Assembly (NCBI RefSeq): GCF_016714275.1 | Contig: NZ_JADJNP010000019.1 | Location: 1 to 32,963 of the forward strand | Source: Tessaracoccus sp. | GTDB lineage: Bacteria; Actinomycetota; Actinomycetes; Propionibacteriales; Propionibacteriaceae | Direction: 5' to 3' | Length of the DNA stretch: 32,963 nucleotides | Part shown: positions 23,108 to 30,169 of the stretch, one piece after another | Layout of the letters: each line of letters begins with the position of its first letter | How positions within the stretch are numbered: position 1 is the first letter of the stretch | Made by a program: the position numbers and the translations under genes | Notes under the pieces: generated by a model | Told to the model about the DNA's origin: nothing | Databases searched by the model: none | The model's input: only the letters and a program-made list of their open reading frames with translations

Positions 23108-23628
23108 TGGCCCGCGTGCAGTGGGCCCGAGGCCGCTTTAAGGACGTGGCTCACGCGATCATCGACGGCGACCTGGTCGTCCTCTGCGGGACGGGCATGG
23201 TCGAGTCCTTCCCCGCGATCCTGCGGACCGAGACCGAGGACCAGCGGACGACCCTCCGCGCCATGGCCTGCTCGGACTGCTCGGCCATCGTCGGCGAGCT
23301 GGCGGAGGCGCTGGGGGTGGTCAGCCAGCAGCCGACCGCGCAGCCCACGGTGGAGCAGGTGGCAGACGCGATCCATGCCTCTTTCGATCTCGATACGCCG
23401 GAGGATGACGAGCCCTGCTACTGCGATCTCGACGCCCTCAATGAGGCAGCGCATGCCGTGCTGGTGCTGCTCCCGGGCCGCACCGAGTCGGAGGTCAAGG
23501 CCGAGGCGTGGAACGAGGGCTGGGCTGCCCGCGCAAGTCGCGCCCACCTGAAGGTCGGCGAGTCCGTCCCCGCCCCGGCACATATCAACCCATACCGCGC
23601 CGACCGGATCGAGGCCAACCATGGCTAG
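23107..23628 (+). CDS. Hypothetical protein with CxxC motif
   Basis: A 173-aa protein with an N-terminal segment VVLCGTG...AMACSDCSAIVGEL (possible zinc site formed by the LCG and CSDC cysteines), a helical middle, an acidic DDEPCYCDL motif and a C-terminal helical part (AEAWNEGWAARASRA). No family is recognised. It shares the LCG...CxxC arrangement with the next gene. ATG 23107 (TGATG) is preferred over GTG 23104. Confidence 0.65.
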   Translation: MARVQWARGRFKDVAHAIIDGDLVVLCGTGMVESFPAILRTETEDQRTTLRAMACSDCSAIVGELAEALGVVSQQPTAQPTVEQVADAIHASFDLDTPEDDEPCYCDLDALNEAAHAVLVLLPGRTESEVKAEAWNEGWAARASRAHLKVGESVPAPAHINPYRADRIEANHG

Positions 23629-24055
23629 CCATCTGCTCTGGTTCCGCCTACCTAAGGGCCGCGTCTGGCACGTCGCCTGCTCCGGCGCTCAGGTCGCCCT
23701 CTGCGGCCAGTCCATCCCGGCTCGTGGCGAGCGGCAGCCCAAGCGGCCTCCGTTCGGCGCGAGGCCCTGCCCGGACTGCGACAACGTCTCGGCGCAGGTC
23801 GAGTTCGCGATGTGCGACGCGCTGCGGATCCGCTACGAGCAGGAGCACCCCGAGGACCCCGGTCCCTACCAGCACCGGATCATCCCGATGCAGAGCAGCG
23901 AGCCGTTGCTCGCTGGGCTCACCGTGACCGACGTCGGCGAGGACGAGGGTGACATGGTCAGCCGAGCATTCCTCGGTACTCCGCTCCCCATGGTCGTCGA
24001 GCCCTCCATGACCGGCAATCAGGTCATCGTCGGCGACTTCGGGGGCGAGTCATGA
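23621..24055 (+). CDS. Hypothetical zinc-ribbon-like protein
   Basis: A 144-aa protein with a likely zinc site at the N-terminus: WHVACSG..ALCGQS...RPCPDCDN (Cys20, 28, 50 and 53). The C-terminal half is acidic. Small zinc proteins of this type are common among actinophage early genes. Overlaps the preceding gene by 8 nt and the next by ATGA. Function unknown. Confidence 0.65.
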   Translation: MASHLLWFRLPKGRVWHVACSGAQVALCGQSIPARGERQPKRPPFGARPCPDCDNVSAQVEFAMCDALRIRYEQEHPEDPGPYQHRIIPMQSSEPLLAGLTVTDVGEDEGDMVSRAFLGTPLPMVVEPSMTGNQVIVGDFGGES

Positions 24056-24498
24056 GGATCTATGTCGCCTCGTCGTGGCGCTGCGCCGAACAGCCCACCG
24101 TTGTCGGCGCACTTCGGAAGCAGGGCCACGAGGTCTACGACTTCCGCAACCCGCCCGGCAAGACCGGGTTCGGCTGGCACGAGATTGACCCGGAGTGGCT
24201 CGGCTGGACGATCGAGAGCTACCGCGACTGTCTCGATCATCCGCGGGCAGTCGAGGGGTTCGACGCCGACTTCGAGGCGATGCGGTGGGCGGACATGTTC
24301 GTGCTTGTCCTGCCGTGTGGTCGGTCTGCTCACCTCGAACTCGGTTGGGCGGCAGGTGCGGCCGTGCCCACCGCGATCCTGCTGAGTCAGGACAAGTTCG
24401 AGCCTGAGCTGATGTACCGCATGGTCGACAAGCTGGCCACCTCGCTGGACGAGCTGCTGGATTGGACCGACCCCGAGCGGTGGGGGACAACGCCATGA
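24052..24498 (+). CDS. Nucleoside 2-deoxyribosyltransferase-like protein
   Basis: A 148-aa protein with the Rossmann-like opening MRIYVASSWR, a central WADMFVLVLPCGRSAHLELG motif and the family Glu (E96), which is the nucleophile in nucleoside deoxyribosyltransferases; D81 is a second expected active-site residue. These enzymes swap or remove bases of deoxynucleosides. In a phage this could aid nucleotide recycling, make a modified nucleotide, or remove a signalling nucleotide used in defence. Which applies is not visible. Confidence 0.78.
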   Translation: MRIYVASSWRCAEQPTVVGALRKQGHEVYDFRNPPGKTGFGWHEIDPEWLGWTIESYRDCLDHPRAVEGFDADFEAMRWADMFVLVLPCGRSAHLELGWAAGAAVPTAILLSQDKFEPELMYRMVDKLATSLDELLDWTDPERWGTTP

Positions 24499-24782
24499 AC
24501 CGCCCCGTCCCCAAGCCCACTACCTGCAAGCGCTGCGAGGCGACGATCCGGTTCGTCGAGGTCATCACCCCCCGCGCAACCTTCCCGGTCGCCGTCAACC
24601 CCGTCCCCGATCGCACCGGCAACATCGCCGCCCGCAAGCTCGGCGTCCGCTACACCGCTGGCTACTTCCTCAGGGGAGGCGAGGAGCCCAAGCCGGGGTT
24701 CGTCGTCTTCCGCAAGCACACCGAGGACTGCCCGCCCGAGGCTCCGAAGCACTCCCGCTCCGAAGCCACCCCGCTGTTCTGA
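24495..24782 (+). CDS. Hypothetical zinc-finger-like protein
   Basis: A 95-aa protein with CKRC at residues 14-17 and a late HTEDCP segment that could complete a metal site. The middle is beta-rich (FVEVITPRATFPVAVNPVPD). Such proteins recur in actinophage early regions. Start ATG 24495 overlaps the previous stop. Confidence 0.65.
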   Translation: MNRPVPKPTTCKRCEATIRFVEVITPRATFPVAVNPVPDRTGNIAARKLGVRYTAGYFLRGGEEPKPGFVVFRKHTEDCPPEAPKHSRSEATPLF

Positions 24783-24792
24783 GCACCCGCTC

Positions 24793-24809
24793 AACCGTCG
24801 AAAGGAACC
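24793..24809 (+). repeat. Leader repeat copy 1 (AACCGTCGAAAGGAACC)
   Basis: A 17-bp sequence containing the GAAAGGA ribosome site, ending 3 nt before the GTG at 24813. It is identical to 27564-27580; the 10-bp core GAAAGGAACC also precedes the capsid gene (4269-4278). Confidence 0.75.
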
Positions 24810-24812
24810 ACT

Positions 24813-25133
24813 GTGTCCGATCTCATGAAGCTGGCAGCCGCCCTCCCGGGTGACTCCGAAACCAACGGCCTGGACTACCTCGCCGAGACCCTGGCCGACA
24901 ATCCCGAGGGCCTGACCGTCACCGCCGTGGTGACGTTCGACGTCCGGGACGTCCGGTTCGTGGTCGACAAGGGCATCCACGTGCCCACCATCCAGATCCG
25001 CAGAGCTGAGGGCTGGCTGACCGAGGACACCCCGGTCGAGGTCCGCAACGCCATGGTCGCCCGTGGTGAGAAGCGGCTGAACAAGGCCCCGCTGCCGTTC
25101 GGCGTGCTGGAGGGTGGCGGCTCCGATGAGTGA
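24813..25133 (+). CDS. Hypothetical early protein, 106 aa
   Basis: Helical N-terminus (MSDLMKLAAALPGDSETNGL), then a beta-rich middle (TAVVTFDVRDVRFVVDKGIH, VPTIQIRRAEGW) and a helical C-terminus (PVEVRNAMVARGEKRLNK). I do not recognise a function. It is not coupled to the gene upstream: a 30-nt gap carries its own strong ribosome site within the repeated leader, suggesting high translation. Confidence 0.7.
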   Translation: MSDLMKLAAALPGDSETNGLDYLAETLADNPEGLTVTAVVTFDVRDVRFVVDKGIHVPTIQIRRAEGWLTEDTPVEVRNAMVARGEKRLNKAPLPFGVLEGGGSDE

Positions 25134-25437
25134 CCGCGACTGGAAGGACCGCCTCGTCGCCGAGGCCGACAATGCGCTGGAGCATCAGCTGGTGCGCGAC
25201 GTCATGGCCGAGCTGCGCGAGAACCTGGGCGTATCGGACACCGGACTGCCCGCGTACGGCATCGCCAAGGTCGCGCACTACGCGGCCGTGGTCGCAAGGG
25301 CTCAGGCGTTTGGGTTCGACCCGGACCTGCTGCGGCTGAGCAATGAGGAGGCGACCTCCGAGCAGATGCGGCTGGCGGCCGAGCTGGTGCTCAAGGGCGT
25401 CCCGGTTCACGTGATCGAGGTGGGCGACGATGAGTGA
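25126..25437 (+). CDS. Hypothetical early protein, 103 aa
   Basis: A helical protein (MSDRDWKDRLVAEADNALEH...LVRDVMAELRENLG, then VAHYAAVVARAQAFGFDPDL), acidic overall. No motif recognised. Overlaps the upstream gene by 8 nt and the downstream gene by 8 nt, inside the coupled early operon. Confidence 0.65.
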   Translation: MSDRDWKDRLVAEADNALEHQLVRDVMAELRENLGVSDTGLPAYGIAKVAHYAAVVARAQAFGFDPDLLRLSNEEATSEQMRLAAELVLKGVPVHVIEVGDDE

Positions 25438-25693
25438 GCACGCCCACTCCTGCGCCGACTGCGGACGTGACGAGGTCCGCGACAGCGAGAACCTGCATCG
25501 CCTGGCGGATGCCGCCGAGGAGATGGTGAAGGTCGTCCGCGACAGCCTCCGCGTCCCGGTCGTCTTCAACATCACCAACGAGAAGCTCAGCCACGAGCAG
25601 GGCTCGGCGATCGCCGAGAAGCTCCGCCGCCTGCTCAACCCGGCCACTGTCCGCGACGTCGACCTGACGCCCGAGGCGGTGCCCCATGACTGA
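25430..25693 (+). CDS. Hypothetical early protein with CxxC N-terminus
   Basis: An 87-aa protein opening MSEHAHSCADCGRDEV (C8, C11, possibly with H4/H6), followed by two helical stretches (NLHRLADAAEEMVKVVRDSL and QGSAIAEKLRRLL). It may bind one metal ion. Overlaps both neighbours by 8 nt. Function unknown. Confidence 0.6.
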   Translation: MSEHAHSCADCGRDEVRDSENLHRLADAAEEMVKVVRDSLRVPVVFNITNEKLSHEQGSAIAEKLRRLLNPATVRDVDLTPEAVPHD

Positions 25694-26330
25694 GGCCACC
25701 CTCGCCACCCGGCAGCAGGTCGTCAGCCACCTCGCCCGCGGCCGCACCACGCAGTGGATCGCCGACGGCATGGGCCTGCCCATCGATGCCGTCCGCCAGA
25801 TCGGCCGCGAGCATGGCGCCCCCGACATGGGCAAGCTCGCCGCTGCCTCCGACGCCCTGCGCAAGCAGCTCGACGCCGGCGCCACCGTCCGGGCCGAGGT
25901 CGAGGGCAAGCCCGTCCCCGGCGGCATCACCGCATCCACCGGCATCGAGCAGCTGCTGAAGGAGGCCGAACGTATCGAGTCGCCCCGCCTCGTCAGCAGA
26001 GGCAAGGACCTGGCGCAGCGGCTCACGCAGTACCGGACCGACCTCGCTGCCGCCAGCAAGCAGCACGCAGGCAAGGCGGAGAAGGCCGGCAAGCTGGCCC
26101 GGCTCGCTGAGCTCAAGGCCGAGGAGGCGAAGATCCGCGCCGAGCTGCGCGGGTCGGCTGCTCCCGTCGTTAAGGCCACCACCCGCAAGGCTGCCGCGCC
26201 GAAGCAGGCCAGTGAGTCCGCGGTCATCCGCAGGTGGGCGAAGGGCGCCGGCGTCGTGTGTCCCGAGTTCGGCCGGATCCCCGGCAGCGTCCGGGACGCC
26301 TACGCCAACCGGAACGGGGTCAAGGCATGA
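25686..26330 (+). CDS. Lsr2-like C-terminal domain protein with N-terminal HTH
   Basis: A 214-aa protein with an N-terminal HTH-like region (residues 14-45, LARGRTTQWIADGMGLPIDA), a long charged helical part (85-155, probably coiled coil), a basic Ala/Lys linker and, at ~176-207, a segment matching the Lsr2 DNA-binding domain (IRRWAKGAGVVCPEFGRIPG, then SVRDAY). Lsr2 is the actinobacterial protein that silences AT-rich foreign DNA. The usual RGR minor-groove loop reads FGR here, so binding may be altered. It lacks the Lsr2 N-terminal oligomerisation domain and may counter or mimic host silencing. Confidence 0.75.
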   Translation: MTEATLATRQQVVSHLARGRTTQWIADGMGLPIDAVRQIGREHGAPDMGKLAAASDALRKQLDAGATVRAEVEGKPVPGGITASTGIEQLLKEAERIESPRLVSRGKDLAQRLTQYRTDLAAASKQHAGKAEKAGKLARLAELKAEEAKIRAELRGSAAPVVKATTRKAAAPKQASESAVIRRWAKGAGVVCPEFGRIPGSVRDAYANRNGVKA

Positions 26331-26752
26331 CCACCATCACCTACGCCAGCACCGAGTGGATGCTCGACGCAGCCTGCGCCGGAATCCCCGACTTCACCGA
26401 GGCCGAAGTCACCGAGCAGCGCCCGATCTGCGCTGGCTGCCCGGTGCGGTCGAGCTGCCTGAGCTACGCGCTGGAGCAGCCCCTGCCGAACCCCACCTAC
26501 ACGACGAGCTACGCGGGGCTGACCCCGGCCGACCTGGTCAGGGTGGCGCACGGTGGGGAAGCGAAGCCGCCACGGGTCCGCGGGCCGCGCGTGCGGGTGC
26601 CGAAGCCGCCCGCCCCCCGCAAGGTCATCACGGCCACCTGCGAGGTCTGCGGCAATGCGTTCGAGGCCAAGTCCCGGATCGCGCTCTACTGCTCCGGGCT
26701 GTGCCGTCAGCGGGCCTACACGGCCAACCTCAAGCGGCGGGCGGGGCTGTGA
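26327..26752 (+). CDS. WhiB-like iron-sulphur protein fused to a C-terminal zinc finger
   Basis: A 141-aa regulator. Residues 8-72 are WhiB-like: C17, C35, C38 and C44 (C-x17-C-x2-C-x5-C) would hold a [4Fe-4S] cluster, in the sequence ICAGCPVRSSCLSYAL; YAGLT stands in for the usual GVWGG turn. A basic Arg/Pro/Lys linker follows (PPRVRGPRVRVPKPPAPRK). Residues ~107-132 form a second cysteine finger (CEVCGNAF...YCSGLCRQRAY) like that of the gene at 53-517. WhiB proteins are transcription factors that work with the principal sigma factor; phage versions can displace host ones. ATG 26327 overlaps the upstream stop. Confidence 0.85.
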   Translation: MTTITYASTEWMLDAACAGIPDFTEAEVTEQRPICAGCPVRSSCLSYALEQPLPNPTYTTSYAGLTPADLVRVAHGGEAKPPRVRGPRVRVPKPPAPRKVITATCEVCGNAFEAKSRIALYCSGLCRQRAYTANLKRRAGL

Positions 26753-27063
26753 GCACCATCGACAAGGCCGCGCTCATCGAGCAGGCCGCAGAAGCAGCAT
26801 GGGGCGAGTTCGAGGACGACTCGGACCCGTGGGCAAAGCAGCAGCCCAAGGTCACCGTTCCGACCCGTGAGGCCGCCGCTCGGACCCTGCCCGTCATCGC
26901 CAAGGCACTGCTCGCACCCCTGCGGGAGTTGCACACGCCGATTGAGCGATTCCCTCGTGGGGATGGGAACTCATTTCCGATGGTCTGCCCGGAGTGCAAG
27001 TACTGGGGGCCCTGCCCGACCGTGCGCCTGCTGGACGCCATCGAAGCCGAGGTGCAACCGTGA
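26749..27063 (+). CDS. Hypothetical early protein with CPEC motif
   Basis: A 104-aa protein: helical N-terminus (STIDKAALIEQAAEAAWGEF), a second helix (AARTLPVIAKALLAPLRELH) and a late VCPECKYWGPCPTVR segment whose three cysteines may bind zinc. Start GTG 26749 overlaps the WhiB-like stop (GTGA). Function unknown. Confidence 0.65.
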   Translation: MSTIDKAALIEQAAEAAWGEFEDDSDPWAKQQPKVTVPTREAAARTLPVIAKALLAPLRELHTPIERFPRGDGNSFPMVCPECKYWGPCPTVRLLDAIEAEVQP

Positions 27064-27497
27064 GCATCCTCACCTGCACCATCCCCGGCACGCCCCAACA
27101 GCAGGGCAGCAAGCGCAACGTCGGCAAGTTCTCGATCGAGGCGAACAGGAACCTCGCACCGTGGCGGACCGACGCGATCGCCAACTTGCAGCAGGCCATG
27201 ACCGAGCAGGGCGTCGAGAAGTTCATCACGGCGGTGTTCGTCGAGGCGACCTTCACCTACCAGCGTCCGGCGAGCCACTACGGCAGCGGCAAGAACGCCT
27301 CGGTGCTTAAGGCCACAGCGCCCCTCTACAAGGCCTCAGCGCCCGACCTGGACAAGCTCCAGCGTGCGCTCGGCGACGCGCTGACGCAGGCCGGTGTGGT
27401 CCGCGACGACTGCCTGATCACGTCATGGGCCGTCGAGAAGATCTGGGGCGAGACCCCCAGCGTGCACCTGTGCGTCATCAGGGAAACCTCCGGCTGA
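27060..27497 (+). CDS. RusA-like Holliday junction resolvase
   Basis: A 145-aa protein with the RusA plan: N-terminal GTPQQQGSKR, and the acidic cluster SAPDLDKLQRALGDALTQAG followed by VVRDD, supplying the Asp residues that bind Mg2+. RusA dimers cut four-way DNA junctions; in phages they resolve recombination intermediates before packaging. It complements the exonuclease and RecT genes of the same operon. Start GTG 27060 overlaps the previous stop. Confidence 0.9.
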   Translation: MSILTCTIPGTPQQQGSKRNVGKFSIEANRNLAPWRTDAIANLQQAMTEQGVEKFITAVFVEATFTYQRPASHYGSGKNASVLKATAPLYKASAPDLDKLQRALGDALTQAGVVRDDCLITSWAVEKIWGETPSVHLCVIRETSG

Positions 27498-27509
27498 GCC
27501 GCTGGCTCT

Positions 27510-27552
27510 GGCTGCCAGACGTGGGGAAGCGCTGGCAGCCGGGGCGAACGTC
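27510..27552 (+). promoter_or_regulatory. Hairpin with possible pseudoknot after rusA
   Basis: A 9-bp stem GGCTGCCAG (27510-27518) with CTGGCAGCC (27532-27540) encloses a loop whose ACGT (27519-27522) can pair with ACGT at 27548-27551 downstream, an H-type pseudoknot layout. It fills the only sizeable gap (88 nt) between 24813 and 30130. It may be an attenuator; no T-tract follows. Confidence 0.4.
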
Positions 27553-27563
27553 TCCACCCGTCG

Positions 27564-27580
27564 AACCGTCGAAAGGAACC
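27564..27580 (+). repeat. Leader repeat copy 2 (AACCGTCGAAAGGAACC)
   Basis: Identical to 24793-24809 and likewise placed just before a start codon (ATG 27586). It contains a near-ideal complement of the 16S rRNA end (GAAAGGA). Confidence 0.75.
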
Positions 27581-27585
27581 CACCC

Positions 27586-27825
27586 ATGAGCAAGCGCTCC
27601 AACACCGTCCCCTACACCAACGCCAACCGGGCCGGCCGTACCAAGCCGGGCCTCATCGAGGTCATCGAGAAGAGCGACCCGAGGCACTACTCGCGCAGTG
27701 AGCAGGTCGTCCCGAACCGGGCAGACCTCCGGCGTCGCGGCATCCGCGGTGGGGCATCCCGTCGCCTGCCCGGCCTGCATGCCCGCTGCAGCAAGACCTT
27801 CCGCCCGAAGGCGGTCGAGGCATGA
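27586..27825 (+). CDS. Small basic protein, 79 aa
   Basis: Rich in Arg and Lys (ANRAGRTKPGLIEVIEKSDP, then NRADLRRRGIRGGASRRLPG), with one Cys. Likely binds nucleic acid non-specifically. It has its own ribosome site in the repeated leader and overlaps the parB-like start (ATGA). The charge and position before parB suggest a DNA-handling role; no family is recognised. Confidence 0.65.
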   Translation: MSKRSNTVPYTNANRAGRTKPGLIEVIEKSDPRHYSRSEQVVPNRADLRRRGIRGGASRRLPGLHARCSKTFRPKAVEA

Positions 27826-29141
27826 GCACCCAGATCGAGTTCGTGCCGGTCGACCTGATCGACCCCCACCCACACAACCCGCGCCGCGACCTCGGTGACC
27901 TGACCGAGCTGGCCGCCAGCATCAAGAGCCAGGGCATCCGGCAGAACCTGCTCGTCACCCCATGGGGCGACCAGGGACGCTACCGCGCGATCATCGGGCA
28001 CCGCAGACTGGCCGCGTCCAAGCTCGCCGGCTTCACCGAGGTTCCCGCGGTCATCGATGAGGACATCTCGGCCGAGGGTCAGATCGAGCTGATGCTGCTG
28101 GAGAACCTGCAGCGCACCGAAATCAGCCCGATCGAGGAGGCCGAGGGCTACCAGCAGCTGCTGGACCTGGGCATGAAGCCCGCGGCGATCGCGAAGGCCA
28201 CCGGGCGCAAGGCCATCACCGTGAACGGCCGGCTGAAGCTGATGAAGCTCTCTGAGTCGGTCCGCGAGAAGGTCCACACGCACGAGGCGACGCTGGATGA
28301 TGCGGCCGACCTGCTGAAGCTGGAGGACCGTCCCGATCTGCTCGAGATGGTTGCCGTCACACTCGGCACCCCCAACTTCGCCTGGAAGCTGCGCGATGCC
28401 CTGAGTACCCGCAAGCGTGATCTGGATCGCGCTCCGCTGCTGGCACGCATCGCCGAGCTTGGGGTGCAGCTTGTCACGATGGATGAGCGCAAGCTCTCCC
28501 ACGTCTCCCTCGGTGCGGTCGAGACCCTCGCCGAGCTGGACGAGATCATTGCCGAGATGGGGGACGCAGGGCTGGGCGATGCCGCTGACGTCCGCTATGC
28601 CGTCCCCGAGTACGACACCCGGATCTACCTTCGCCGGCTGACGGTGCGCGACGAGTCCGCCGAGGCTGCCCGCGCCGCCGAGCGCGAAGCGGACGCCGCC
28701 GAGCGTGACCGGCTGACGGCGGAAGCCGAGAGCCTGTACGAGCTGCGTGACGAGTGGGTGCGGGCCTTCTGCAGCCGCAAGCGGATCGCAGCGAAGGACC
28801 AGCTGGCCATCATGGCCATCGTCGGGCCCTTCACCCTCGCCGGCGGAATCCACCACACCAGCTTCCAGGTGGACGAGTGGCTGCGTCCCGGCATCAAGAC
28901 CGACTACCCGGACCTGCACGTCCGGCTGGCCCGAGTCGCGGAGGCGTTCCCCGGTTCCGACCCCTCTGGGTTCCTGCTCGGCGCGCTCCACATTGCCGCC
29001 GGCACGCCCTGGACGAACGCCTACGACCGCGTCGAGTCGGTCGCCCTCTACGCCCTGCTGGAGCAGCTGGGCTACCCGGTGTCGGACGCTGAGCGGGCGC
29101 GCATCACCCCGCCCACTGAGGACGAGGCGGTGGAGGCATGA
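27822..29141 (+). CDS. ParB-like partition/nuclease-domain protein
   Basis: A 439-aa protein. Residues 1-105 are a ParB N-terminal domain: HNPRRD (18-23), the nucleotide-binding GHRRLAASKL (59-68) and ENLQRTEISPIEEA (94-106+, box II). An HTH lies at ~117-140 (PAAIAKATGRKAITVNGRLK), so the CTP-binding clamp and DNA-binding domains are both present. The rest (~150-439) is helical, with a strongly charged region around 285-310. No parA is found. It may act in segregation of an extrachromosomal prophage, in early gene regulation, or as a ParB/Srx-type nuclease. Confidence 0.85.
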   Translation: MSTQIEFVPVDLIDPHPHNPRRDLGDLTELAASIKSQGIRQNLLVTPWGDQGRYRAIIGHRRLAASKLAGFTEVPAVIDEDISAEGQIELMLLENLQRTEISPIEEAEGYQQLLDLGMKPAAIAKATGRKAITVNGRLKLMKLSESVREKVHTHEATLDDAADLLKLEDRPDLLEMVAVTLGTPNFAWKLRDALSTRKRDLDRAPLLARIAELGVQLVTMDERKLSHVSLGAVETLAELDEIIAEMGDAGLGDAADVRYAVPEYDTRIYLRRLTVRDESAEAARAAEREADAAERDRLTAEAESLYELRDEWVRAFCSRKRIAAKDQLAIMAIVGPFTLAGGIHHTSFQVDEWLRPGIKTDYPDLHVRLARVAEAFPGSDPSGFLLGALHIAAGTPWTNAYDRVESVALYALLEQLGYPVSDAERARITPPTEDEAVEA

Positions 29142-29506
29142 GCGAGCACCCGGCAGAACTCATCGCCGCCCTCAACCGCAGGGCTACCGCCGAGCGCGTG
29201 CTGCGCGAAGTCATGGACGAACGCGTCCGGCAGCACGACAAGTGGGGCGAGCAGAACCACAAGGACGGCACCGGCCCGCTGCTGGTCTGGGCTGACAGGG
29301 CGGCCGGCGCTGCCGTGCATGCCTTCCGCAATCGCTGCGAGTACCGCTTCAGGATGGGCAACGGCACCTGGTCAGATATCGCCCTTGAGGAGATCGCTGA
29401 GGCGCTGGCCGAGGAGGACCCAGCCCTGCTGCGTGCCGAGCTGATCCAGGTTGCAGCCGTCGCCGTTGCGTGGGTCGAGGCCATCGACAGGAGGGCCGAC
29501 CGATGA
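29138..29506 (+). CDS. MazG-like NTP pyrophosphohydrolase
   Basis: A 122-aa all-helical protein with ERVRQHDKWGEQNH near the N-terminus and the metal-binding WSDIALEEIAEALAEED plus LRAELIQVAAVAVAWVEAID helices. The EExxE-type and later Glu residues match the dUTPase/MazG superfamily in actinophages. It probably hydrolyses nucleoside triphosphates, either to cleanse the pool or to lower ppGpp-like stress signals. Coupled to the parB-like gene by ATGA. Confidence 0.75.
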   Translation: MSEHPAELIAALNRRATAERVLREVMDERVRQHDKWGEQNHKDGTGPLLVWADRAAGAAVHAFRNRCEYRFRMGNGTWSDIALEEIAEALAEEDPALLRAELIQVAAVAVAWVEAIDRRADR

Positions 29507-29688
29507 GCCGCCCACAGACCCGCCGATGGTCCGACGACCGCCGCCACATCGAGCCCTCCCGCCGTGGCGTGAGAGCCGCCTCGGTCGTGCTGCTCGTCCT
29601 CGTGGCCGTCCTGCTTGGGGTGACCATCGCGGCCGCCATCTCGGCGGGGCTATTCGAGGGGTTCACGCTGGCGGGGGGCTGGCGATGA
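29503..29688 (+). CDS. Small one-TM membrane protein
   Basis: A 61-aa protein with a basic N-terminus (RPQTRRWSDDRR) and one hydrophobic segment (ASVVLLVLVAVLLGVTIAAA, about residues 26-48). The basic side is expected to face the cytoplasm. Coupled by ATGA on both sides. Function unknown. Confidence 0.65.
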   Translation: MSRPQTRRWSDDRRHIEPSRRGVRAASVVLLVLVAVLLGVTIAAAISAGLFEGFTLAGGWR

Positions 29689-29954
29689 GCTGGTTCGCGC
29701 GAGTCTTCGGTTGCGACAGGAGATGGACCCTCTACCCCGGGTTCTCCGACCCAGTGCCGGTCGAGCTGCCCCCCGAGGTGGAGGTCGTCGAGAGCCAGTG
29801 GGACGTCCGCTTTCACGGCGTGAAGATCGGCATCGTCCGCCCCCGCGGTGGACGGTTCGTTGTCGGCACTGCCAGTGGTTTCACGACCCCCGGAGGCGAC
29901 TACCGCACTCGTGACGAGGCGGTCGCCGCCCTGATCCGAGAGGCTCAGCGATGA
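29685..29954 (+). CDS. Hypothetical early protein, 89 aa
   Basis: Beta-rich (WDVRFHGVKIGIVRPRGGRF, then VVGTASGFTTPGGDYRTRDE), with a helical end (AVAALIREAQR). No motif recognised. ATG 29685 and the stop at 29954 both overlap neighbours. Confidence 0.6.
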   Translation: MSWFARVFGCDRRWTLYPGFSDPVPVELPPEVEVVESQWDVRFHGVKIGIVRPRGGRFVVGTASGFTTPGGDYRTRDEAVAALIREAQR

Positions 29955-30130
29955 CCCTCGGTCTCTATCTCCTCGCCGCCTCCATCGTCCTGGCCGTCAT
30001 GCTCGTGGCCGTCCGCCGGGTCCGCGACTCACGCCGGCGGCAGGCGGTCTGGATCTGCACGGACTGCCGGGTCGGCTTCTCCAGCGAGGCCGCCGCCCGG
30101 GACCACCTCGCGACCCATCAGCAGCACTGA
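29951..30130 (+). CDS. Membrane-anchored C2H2 zinc-finger protein, 59 aa
   Basis: An N-terminal hydrophobic segment (LYLLAASIVLAVMLVAV, residues 5-21) is followed by a basic stretch (RRVRDSRRRQ) and one classical C2H2 finger: C36-x2-C39-x12-H52-x3-H56 (CTDCRVGF...HLATH). ATG 29951 overlaps the previous stop (ATGA). C2H2 fingers are uncommon in bacterial genes, and a membrane anchor with one is unusual. Function unknown. Confidence 0.6.
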   Translation: MTLGLYLLAASIVLAVMLVAVRRVRDSRRRQAVWICTDCRVGFSSEAAARDHLATHQQH

Positions 30131-30169
30131 CCCAGCCCAGCTCCACCCATCACGACTCGAAGGACCTCG

